The translations under genes and the position numbers were made by a program. Positions 1-6,917 of a stretch of 64,000 nt of DNA are shown piece after piece. Every line of letters starts with the position of its first letter. Within the stretch, counting starts at the first letter, position 1. The notes below the pieces were generated by a model. That model saw only the letters and a list, made by a program, of their open reading frames with translations. It searched no databases and was not told the DNA's origin. Source of the DNA: Paracoccaceae bacterium (lineage in GTDB: Bacteria > Pseudomonadota > Alphaproteobacteria > Rhodobacterales > Rhodobacteraceae); NCBI GenBank assembly GCA_013214575.1, contig JABSSD010000002.1, positions 1-64,000 of the forward strand, read 5' to 3'.

Positions 1-1
1 C

Positions 2-298
2 ATCGTGACCGATTTACTGCGGTCTTACGGCGCCGCGATGAAGGGCATCGGCAATGCTGCCCGACAAGAAACCGGCCGTAGGTTGAATAACCGGGCTGAG
101 AATTCACATCTGCCATTTCGACGACGAGAGCGAGCCATGCTACGCTTCCGCCGAATGCGAAGTTTGCAGAAATTCGTCTCCGTACACGCCTCGGTTTGCA
201 ATCACTTCAACCAGGAACGTCACCTTTATTCACGCGAAAATTTCAAGCTCAATCGCACCGCCGCTCTCGCTGAGTGGCGCCTACTTTGTTCAGCATAG
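2..298 (+). pseudogene. IS6-family transposase, C-terminal part (cut by window edge)
   Basis: The reading frame is open from the window edge to the TAG at 296-298 and carries the conserved tail of IS6/IS26-type DDE transposases: LNNRAENSH, then FRRRERAMLRFRR, LQKF and SVHASVCNHFN. About 99 residues are visible; the RNase H-like catalytic core with its first aspartates lies outside the window, so I cannot tell whether the element is intact. The frame runs straight through to a normal-looking C-terminus (ALAEWR). Immediately downstream lies a conjugation-ATPase fragment on the other strand, which suggests this IS inserted into, or recombined with, a conjugative element. No clear terminal inverted repeat was found after the stop. 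Family assignment is firm; intactness is unknown. Confidence 0.85.
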
Positions 299-329
299 GT
301 TCCCGTCCTTGGCGGTAAACTGAGACTGG

Positions 330-765
330 TTCGAATTGGTCTGACAGCACCACGGCGCATAATCTGACCAACCATCATCGACACAATCAGCGATCCAAGG
401 AAATCCGCATTTTCATCGCCAATCTGTCCATTGGACAGTTTCACCAAAAGGATCTGCTTCCTGTCCAAAACCTCCTTTATTGAAAATCCTGATTTGCTCT
501 GCCCGACGATGATGTGAAGCACCGACGAAAATTCAAATGTGCCCGTCTGGTTCATCGTCGAGCTGATGCGGTTCAGCATTTCGCGATTACTGAGCTCTGC
601 AATGTACCGCAGCCAAAAGCGCTTAAGCGCGGGGTTGAACAGGCATTCTCGATAGGGTTCACTTTCGAGCATAGGTTGAAAGCTTACCAGCGATACGCCG
701 CCTTTGCGCATGTGCAGGAGTGCCATCAGCCTATGCTTTAAAAGGTACTCCTGCCACTCGCCCAA
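330..765 (-). pseudogene. Fragment of a VirD4/TraG-like conjugative coupling ATPase
   Basis: Reading leftwards from about 765, the translation contains a segment typical of the hexameric type IV secretion/HerA-like ATPases found on integrative and conjugative elements: FWLRYIAELSNRE, IVGQSKSGFSIKEVLDRK and ILLVKLSNGQIGDENADFLG. In complete relatives this block lies between the Walker A region and the DEFQNF Walker B region. Both flanks are missing here: the frame enters the IS6-family element at about 300 and an IS5-family remnant begins at about 787. It is therefore a truncated, non-functional relic. Its presence shows that this end of the window once carried, or borders, a conjugative plasmid or ICE. 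Homology was judged by eye from memory of the family. Confidence 0.65.
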
Positions 766-786
766 CTATCGCGGAACAGGCCTTTG

Positions 787-1194
787 AGCATGGAAAGGAT
801 CTCGGATGCGGCCATACAAGCATACTTGACCACTAAAGTTCTTTTGGTTTGCCTTTGCGGCAGGCGACCGGGTTTGTGGAAAGCCTGCTGGAATTGGTCG
901 GGTTGGAATGGGCGGTGCCGGACTTCAGCACACTGTGCCGCCCACTGCCCGGCAAGCGAATGGAACATTCGCTGAGAGGCGGATCAACGAGGAAACGCTG
1001 GAGATACGGGCGATAGAAATGACAAATAGCAGCATCGAAGCCGCATTGAGACAAGAATGCATTGTGTGAAGCTGCTCGGTCAGCGCCTCTCTGCGCGGGA
1101 CTTCGATCGCCAGGTTGCCGGGATCCAAATCCGCGCCGCGATCCTCAACGGCTTCACTGCGCTTGGCACACCCGAAACTGTTACCGTAGGATAA
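787..1194 (+). pseudogene. IS5-family transposase remnant, frameshifted and deleted
   Basis: Three pieces in different frames match IS5-type transposases. The first begins SDAAIQAYLT at 787. After a frame change near 838 the next reads FGLPLRQATGFVESLLELVG and then WAVPDFSTLCR. A later frame holds INEETLEIRAIEMTNSSI, followed by the characteristic end CVKLLGQRLSARDFDRQ and ILNGFTALG, with a stop near 1192. The central DDE core between FSTLCR and INEETLE is deleted. Both the frameshift and the internal deletion make this a dead copy. The flanks are other mobile-element fragments. Confidence 0.7.
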
Positions 1195-1435
1195 ATCCGT
1201 CTGGGGTAAGGGGGAGGCCAAGCTCAGGCCAGTTTGTGCAACAAAGCCGTTTGACGGCGTTCTCTGGGTCTATGTTCACTGAAGGACTACCGGCTGACTT
1301 CGAAAAAATGCAATGCAAACACAATTGCCGCAATTTTATAGATGTAGCCGACGCCAGGGCCAATATGAGCAATTGAGATACCAACCAGGCAGTTGTACGC
1401 AGAAAAGACCGCTACGCTCGTTGGAAGCGGCGGTT

Positions 1436-1860
1436 TCAACGGATCGACGCAACACATGCATTGAAACGCTCTGCGGGAGTTTCGTATTCCAGCGTTTTTC
1501 GAGGTCGTTCGTTGAGTTGTCTGGCGACGGCACTCAGCTTTGCTTGACTATGTATCGACAAATCCGTGCCTTTTGGGAAATACTGTCGCAGCAGGCGGTT
1601 GGTGTTTTCGTTTGTGCCGCGTTGCCACGGGCTGAATCGCCCCGAGTTTCCTAGACGCCTTGCAGCTTCCGCGCCTGCTGTCTTTCCAAGTCTGCTGGCG
1701 ACAGCATCCCGTTGACCGGCAGGTGATGCATGCATCACCGAGAGCGGGCCGATGCCGCGGCGGGAAAAGAGGTCGATCACGACCGCCAGCTACGACAAGC
1801 CTTCGTCAGTTTTGATACAAGTGATGTCTGTGCCCCAGACACCGGCTTGACCAATAAAAT
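1436..1860 (-). pseudogene. Mosaic of IS3-type and IS30-type transposase fragments
   Basis: On the minus strand the stretch 1860-1741 reads like the integrase core start of IS3-family OrfB (GVWGTDITCIKTDEGLS, an in-frame TAG at 1790-1792, then [11 protein letters not shown]). The same open frame then changes character. From about 1630 down to 1436 it reads as the C-terminal end of an IS30-family transposase ([38 protein letters not shown]). The piece between them (about 1640-1735) is unrecognised. The open frame 1780-1436 is thus an accidental fusion of two broken insertion sequences, not a gene. Together with the neighbouring relics it marks an insertion hot spot. Confidence 0.7.
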
Positions 1861-2149
1861 ACTCGGGACATTGCTGCGCAATACCTAGCCGGGCAAGGGA
1901 TAAACGCCTAGCTCACTTTGCATCCCTGGCGAAATACTTGCATCCTTGGCGAACTAGGCGGTGGCCTTCATCTGGAAAGCGCCCCACCGGGGCCAGGGTC
2001 GCACTCCAATTCCATAAATCTAATGCCTGACATCACTGTCTCCCTGTTTCCAAAATTACCAAGCAAGGCGTTTCCAAATCTAGCGGCTATGCAGGTGGGG
2101 GAGACGCTTTCACGCCTCCCCCACCTGCAGGTCTTGCCGTCAGGTTCGG
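1861..2149. other. Gene-free stretch between IS relics and the efflux operon
   Basis: I see no coding signal here. The only structure is a hairpin at 2091-2128 (listed separately). The sequence from about 1900 to 1960 contains a near duplication (CATCCCTGGCGAAATACTTG followed by CATCCTTGGCGAACTAGG). Confidence 0.5.
2091..2128 (-). terminator. Perfect 13-bp hairpin downstream of the RND gene
   Basis: GCAGGTGGGGGAG at 2091-2103 pairs perfectly with CTCCCCCACCTGC at 2116-2128 around a 12-nt loop. It lies 22 nt past the stop codon of the RND transporter, so it probably ends or protects that transcript. No strong T-run follows on the minus strand, so intrinsic termination is uncertain. Confidence 0.55.
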
Positions 2150-5100
2150 TTATGCTGCGCCGGCCTCTAGTCTGGCCTCTAGTCTGGCCTCAAGCCTGGC
2201 CTCAAGTCGGGCTTCACGGCCAAAGAAGATCAGGTAGAACACCGGTGCGGCGATCAGGGTCAACACGGTGGCAAAGGTCAGCCCCCCCATGATGGTCACT
2301 GCCATCGACTTGAAGAAGGCATCCCCAAGCAGCGGCACCATACCCAGTACGGTGGTCACCGCCGCCAGCATCACAGGTCGCAGGCGCGACACCGAGGCCT
2401 CGACAATCGCGTCGCGAACCGTCTTGCCCTCGGCGCGGACCAGATCGATCTCTTCGACCAGCACAATGCCGTTCTTGATCAGCATTCCCGACAGGCTGAG
2501 TAGGCCGAGCAAGGCGGTGAAGGTAAAGGGCAGGCCAGTGCCCAGCAGCCCAATCACCACGCCATTCACCGACATCGGCACCAGCAGCCAGATGATGATC
2601 GGCTGACGAATGGCATTGAACAGCAACACCGAGATCAGCACCATGATCAGCCCCGACAGGGGCAATTGGCCGCCCAGGCTGGCATTGGCATCTGCGGCGC
2701 TCTCGTGTTCGCCGCCCCATTCCATCTTGTAGCCGGGGGGCAGCTCCATCGCCTCGATCACCTCTTGAACCTCTTTGAACACTGTCGCGGCCGTCAGATC
2801 TGTGGGGATATCGGCACTGACTGTCAGGGTCGGCACCCGATCCCGGCGATGCACCAGCGTGTTCTGCACCTCGACCTCGATCCCGTCGATCATCTGTTCC
2901 AGCGGCACAAACTTCCCCGTCGACCTGGAGTAGACCACTTGATCCATCAGATTGTAGACCCCATCCGAGGGGCGGCGCAGAATGATCGGGATCAGCCGTT
3001 CACGCTCACGGAATACGCCGCCGGTGATACCGTCTGTCGAGAACATGAGGGTATCGGCGATGTCTTCTCGGGTGACCCCGGCTGTCTGCGCCCTGTCGGT
3101 GGCATAAATTGGCTTCAACACCAATTCCTGTTCCCGCCAGTTGTTGCGGACATTCAGGATATTGGCCGAGGCCTCTGTCAATCGCATTGCGGCCTCTTCG
3201 CCCAGTTGACGCAACAGCTTTGGATCCGGCCCCGACAACCGCACCTCAATCGGATCGCCGCCACCGGGGCCAAAAACCAGCCGTTTGGTGCGGAATTCGC
3301 CTTCGGGGAAGCGGGCCTGTCCAAAGGCCTCCAGATCCGCCTGTATCGCAGGAATCGCGTGCAGATCCGGCATCCGGATGATCAGATGGCCATAGCTGGG
3401 GTTCGGCTTTTGTGCCTGATAGGTCAGCATGAACCGCGACGCCCCCTGGCCCACAAAACTGGCAACCGAGACAACGTCATCCCGGTCTGCCAGCCAGTCT
3501 TCGAACACTTTCAGGTGCTCAGAGGTGGTGTGGATAGATGTTCCCTGTGGCAATTTGTAGTGGACGAAAAACAGCGGTGTGTTGGAGTCCGGGAAGAACT
3601 GTTGCTTGATCTGGCCAAAGCCGATGAAGCAGACAGCTGTGATACCCACCAGACCAACCACCACCAGCCATCGCAGTTTCAACGCCAGTCGCAACAGGCC
3701 TCCATAGGCGCGGAACAGCCGCCCGCCATAGGCATCGGCCCCGCCGGATTTGCCCTGTTTGAAGAAGTAGTGACCCAGCAGCGGCGTCACCGTCAGGGCC
3801 AGCAACCAACTGAGCAGCAGGGAAATTGCGATCACTGCAAACAGTGAAAACAGGAATTCACCCGCCGAATCCGGGCTCAGGCCGATGCCGGCAAAGGCCA
3901 TGATGCCGATCACTGTCGCCCCCAGCAGCGGGATCTGTGTCTTGGCAGCCGCTTCATCCGCCGCGTCGCGCGAAGATTTTCCGCGCAGCATAGAGATCTG
4001 CATGCCCTCGGCCACCACAATGGCGTTGTCCACCAGCATCCCCATGGCAATGATCAGCGCGCCCAGCGAAATCCGTTCCATCGAAATCGAAAACAGTTTC
4101 ATGAACAGCAGCGTGCCAACCACCGTCAGCAGCAGCGTGGTGCCCACCACAATGGCGGCGCGCCAGCCCATAAACAGAGCCAGAACTGCAATCACGATGG
4201 CCACCGACATCGCCAGATTGACCAGAAAATCATTCGAGGCGTTCTCAACCACCACATGCTGTTGATAGATCGGCTCCAGCTGAACCCCGTAGGGGATTTC
4301 AGCGTCCAGTTCCGCCAGCTTGGCATCGACGCGTTTGCCGACCTCGACAATGTTCTCGGTTGCCAGCCCGGCAATGCCAAAGGAAAACGCCTCGGTTCCG
4401 TTGAAGCGAATGATCAGGTCCGGGTCCGAAATGCGGCCTCGATGCACCGAGGCCATGTCAATGATATTGATGACCTCGCCCTCCGCCCCCACCGACAGGC
4501 CGGCAATTTCGCTCACACTGTCAGATCCGGCCGGGGCCAGTAATCGGGTTTCACTGGGACCGGCATCCAAGGTGCCCGCTGCCCGCACGGAATTTGATGT
4601 GGCAATGGCATTGGCAACGGCGGACATGGCGATATTCTGGTTCACGGAAATCGCCAGATCCGGTTCCACAAAAATCGCCTCATCCGGCAGCCCGACAACT
4701 TCGACATCTGCGACGCCACTGACGGTCAACAGTTCGCGCCGCAGGAAGGTTGCCAATTCGTGCTTTTCGGCATCGGTAAAGCCTTCGGCTGTCACCGCGT
4801 AAAACAACCCGAACACATCGCCAAAACTATCGTTCACAAAGGGCTGCCCAACCCCCTCCGGCAATCGGCGTGAGGCATCCCGGATCCGGGCCCGTAACTT
4901 GGTCCAGATTTCAGGCAGTTCGGCACCGTCATAGATATCCTTCATTTCCACTTCGATTAGTGAAAACCCCGGCCGGTTGATCGAGGTGATCAGTTTCACC
5001 TCGGACATCTTTTGAATGGCGGATTCCAGCGGCTCTGACACCTCCAGCGCCACCTGTTCGGCGGTTGCACCGGGGTAGGATGTCAAAACCACCGCCTGCT

Positions 5101-5227
5101 TGATGGTAAAGGCCGGATCTTCCAGCCGTCCCAGGGACATGAAGCCCCAAATGCCGCCCAACAGGGCGATCACCATGATCAGCCAAGTATAAAGAGGCTT
5201 GTCGATTGAGGCGCGTGCAATGTTCAT
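2150..5227 (-). CDS. RND-family multidrug efflux transporter (AcrB-like inner-membrane pump)
   Basis: This is a proton-driven RND pump of 1025 residues, the usual family length. It opens with a first TM helix after NIARASIDKPLYTW and has two large periplasmic loops. The central TM block carries the motif GMLVDNAIVVAEG, whose aspartate belongs to the proton relay, and a second TM block ends in FATVLTLIAAPVFY. I chose the ATG at 5225-5227, not the open-frame start 51 nt upstream, because it lies 10 nt past the adaptor's stop and gives a normal N-terminus. It forms one operon with marR and the membrane-fusion gene. No outer-membrane channel gene is in the operon. The extreme C-terminus is a 12-bp tandem repeat coding for EARL units, unlike ordinary RND tails. 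The substrate is not predictable; the subgroup looks like the AcrB/MexF type, not heavy-metal CusA. Confidence 0.93.
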   Translation of the reverse strand: MNIARASIDKPLYTWLIMVIALLGGIWGFMSLGRLEDPAFTIKQAVVLTSYPGATAEQVALEVSEPLESAIQKMSEVKLITSINRPGFSLIEVEMKDIYDGAELPEIWTKLRARIRDASRRLPEGVGQPFVNDSFGDVFGLFYAVTAEGFTDAEKHELATFLRRELLTVSGVADVEVVGLPDEAIFVEPDLAISVNQNIAMSAVANAIATSNSVRAAGTLDAGPSETRLLAPAGSDSVSEIAGLSVGAEGEVINIIDMASVHRGRISDPDLIIRFNGTEAFSFGIAGLATENIVEVGKRVDAKLAELDAEIPYGVQLEPIYQQHVVVENASNDFLVNLAMSVAIVIAVLALFMGWRAAIVVGTTLLLTVVGTLLFMKLFSISMERISLGALIIAMGMLVDNAIVVAEGMQISMLRGKSSRDAADEAAAKTQIPLLGATVIGIMAFAGIGLSPDSAGEFLFSLFAVIAISLLLSWLLALTVTPLLGHYFFKQGKSGGADAYGGRLFRAYGGLLRLALKLRWLVVVGLVGITAVCFIGFGQIKQQFFPDSNTPLFFVHYKLPQGTSIHTTSEHLKVFEDWLADRDDVVSVASFVGQGASRFMLTYQAQKPNPSYGHLIIRMPDLHAIPAIQADLEAFGQARFPEGEFRTKRLVFGPGGGDPIEVRLSGPDPKLLRQLGEEAAMRLTEASANILNVRNNWREQELVLKPIYATDRAQTAGVTREDIADTLMFSTDGITGGVFRERERLIPIILRRPSDGVYNLMDQVVYSRSTGKFVPLEQMIDGIEVEVQNTLVHRRDRVPTLTVSADIPTDLTAATVFKEVQEVIEAMELPPGYKMEWGGEHESAADANASLGGQLPLSGLIMVLISVLLFNAIRQPIIIWLLVPMSVNGVVIGLLGTGLPFTFTALLGLLSLSGMLIKNGIVLVEEIDLVRAEGKTVRDAIVEASVSRLRPVMLAAVTTVLGMVPLLGDAFFKSMAVTIMGGLTFATVLTLIAAPVFYLIFFGREARLEARLEARLEARLEAGAA
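2162..2215 (-). repeat. 12-bp tandem repeat (about 4.5 copies) coding EARL at the RND C-terminus
   Basis: On the coding strand the unit is GAGGCCAGACTA with small variations (GAGGCCAGGCTT, GAAGCCCGACTT), repeated in frame so that the protein ends REARLEARLEARLEARLEAG. A unit length divisible by three preserves the frame when copies are gained or lost. Confidence 0.85.
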
Positions 5228-5237
5228 GACGCGGCCC

Positions 5238-6284
5238 TCAGTTCGCAAAGCCGGTGAACCGGCGGACCGGCTGACCACTGGTCAGGGCACCGCCGCCGGT
5301 CAGCACGATTTCGTCGCCGCCCTGCAGCCCCGACAGCACCCGGAAATCGCCGAACTGGGTTGGCTCAATCTCTACCGGCGTCCAGGTCACGGTTCCCGCG
5401 TCTGCTCCGGTTGGCGTAAATACCATTGCCCCCACCTGACCCGATGAATTGCTGATCAGCGCCGTTGCAGGCAGCGAAATGATGTTTTCCCCGGCATCCG
5501 CCACAATCTTGACCGTGGTCGAGGCCCCGGGAAACACCTGCATGCCCTCTGGTGGCTCAAACAGGAAGGTCACCTGATAGGTTTGACCGACATTGCTTGC
5601 CTCGGCATCAAATTCCAGAATGCGCAGTGGAAACGCTTCGTCGCGCCCGGGAAAGGTTGCGGTGATTTCCAGAATATTGTTTCTCTCGGCCTGCTGGAAC
5701 AAGATTTCAGGGACATCCACCTCGATGTGCAATTCGGACATGTCGTGCAGGCGGACGATCGGCGTGCCGGCACTGACGGTGGTAAATATCGCCACCTCGC
5801 GGCTGGAAATCAGGGCGTCGAATGGTGCCTGCAGGGTGGCATGGCGCAGCGCATATTCAGCATTGCGCACCGCAATCTCAGCCAGACCAGCCTGTGTTTC
5901 CGCATCATCGATGGCGACCTTGCTGACAGTGCCTGCCAGCTTTGCCATCCGGGCAACGGTGCGATCCGCCTGACCTTTTTGTAGTCGGGCCTGCTCTAGC
6001 TTCAGCTCAAACTGTTCCAAATCCAGCTCGGCAATCAGCGTCCCCTTGGGCACCAGAAAGCCCTGCACGACCGGAAATTTCAGGATCTGCCCGCCAACCT
6101 GAAACGCCAGATCAACCGTTTGCTTGGCCGCAACCTGTCCAAAGAACTGACGTTCCAGCCGCGCGTCGCCTGATTTTGTGGTCATCAGTTTTACCGGCTT
6201 GGGGAGCGGTTCAGTTCTGGAGGCCACAGGCACCAGCACCAGCACAGCGGTCAACAGTGCCGGGAGTATCGTCATCAATTGCAT
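5238..6284 (-). CDS. RND efflux periplasmic adaptor (membrane fusion protein, HlyD/AcrA type)
   Basis: This is a periplasmic adaptor that links the RND pump to an outer-membrane channel. The 348-residue protein has an N-terminal hydrophobic segment (about residues 5-22) that acts as signal or anchor. A lipoyl-like half-motif (AFQVGGQI) follows, then a helical hairpin rich in A, E and Q, and the second lipoyl half (LQAPFDALISSREVAIFTTVSAGTPI). The beta-barrel region comes next (VDVPEILFQQAERN), and the protein ends with a membrane-proximal domain (GLQGGDEIVLTGGGAL). It starts inside the 3' end of marR (10-nt overlap) and is followed after 10 nt by the pump gene, so translation is probably coupled. 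Length and domain order are typical. Only the assignment of substrate is open. Confidence 0.92.
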   Translation of the reverse strand: MQLMTILPALLTAVLVLVPVASRTEPLPKPVKLMTTKSGDARLERQFFGQVAAKQTVDLAFQVGGQILKFPVVQGFLVPKGTLIAELDLEQFELKLEQARLQKGQADRTVARMAKLAGTVSKVAIDDAETQAGLAEIAVRNAEYALRHATLQAPFDALISSREVAIFTTVSAGTPIVRLHDMSELHIEVDVPEILFQQAERNNILEITATFPGRDEAFPLRILEFDAEASNVGQTYQVTFLFEPPEGMQVFPGASTTVKIVADAGENIISLPATALISNSSGQVGAMVFTPTGADAGTVTWTPVEIEPTQFGDFRVLSGLQGGDEIVLTGGGALTSGQPVRRFTGFAN

Positions 6285-6757
6285 TTCTTTAGTCCTTCTG
6301 GAACGCCGGTTCGCAGTACATTGTCGTAGACCTTGCCGGCCAGTTCCGAAAAAATGAGCGTTTCTTCATCATTCAGCCCTGAGGAGTCGCGGAACATCTC
6401 ACTGGCCAGATGTTCCATCTTGTGGCGTCGTTTCCAGCCAGTTTCAGTCAGCTCTAACAGCCAGGCCCGCCGGTCTTGTGGATCTCTGCTGCGTTGCACA
6501 TAACCCTGCGCTTCCAGGCTGTCGGCGGTGGCGGTCACTGTTGACGGAACGGCCAGCATCATTTGCGCCAGCAAGCCCATTCGACTGGGGCGCTCCAGCC
6601 AAATGATCATCCGGCATTCCATTTTGGTTAGTTTTGGATCGTCGTTCATCTTTTCGATGCAGTCGTCCAATTTCCAATACAGCGCAAAAACACCCATGAT
6701 CGCCCGAATTTCAGGCGTCAGCGTTTGAAAGGCATTATCCGTTTCGTCCGAGTTCAT
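6275..6757 (-). CDS. MarR-family transcriptional regulator of the efflux operon
   Basis: A winged-helix MarR-type repressor of about 160 residues. The helix-turn-helix region covers MGLLAQMMLAVPSTVTATADSLEAQG, and the wing carries RDPQDRRAWLLELTETG, the family's hallmark. The ATG at 6755-6757 is preferred over an in-frame codon 72 nt upstream because AGGAAAAGAG lies directly before it and the protein then begins MNSDETDNAF. It is first in the operon marR-MFP-RND, and its stop overlaps the MFP start. Repressors in this position usually bind their own promoter and release it when an efflux substrate binds. I did not find an unambiguous operator in the short region upstream. Confidence 0.88.
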   Translation of the reverse strand: MNSDETDNAFQTLTPEIRAIMGVFALYWKLDDCIEKMNDDPKLTKMECRMIIWLERPSRMGLLAQMMLAVPSTVTATADSLEAQGYVQRSRDPQDRRAWLLELTETGWKRRHKMEHLASEMFRDSSGLNDEETLIFSELAGKVYDNVLRTGVPEGLKKCN

Positions 6758-6881
6758 CTCTTTTCCTATGGTGGCCTCAAGGCGATATACTTCATTTTCC
6801 GAACCTTTCAAGAAAAGAAGTAAACGCACGGCCGGCGCTGTTGCGGGAAACCGTGACAGCAGACCCGAGGGCCAGAGCGAG

Positions 6882-6917
6882 CCCTCAGCCCTCAGCCCTC
6901 AGCCCTCAGCCCTCAGG
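6882..6917 (-). repeat. 7-bp tandem repeat (GGGCTGA, about 5 copies) abutting the DUF2339 stop codon
   Basis: The plus strand reads CCCTCAG five times in succession up to the stop codon of the DUF2339 gene (TGA at 6913-6915 on the minus strand). The TGA itself belongs to the first unit. A 7-bp unit shifts frame with every copy, so copy number change could alter the C-terminus if the repeat expanded into the gene. Confidence 0.8.

Noticed and set aside
5-298. Independent small gene at the left edge
   Set aside because: The translation is the C-terminal portion of an IS6-family transposase entering from outside the window.
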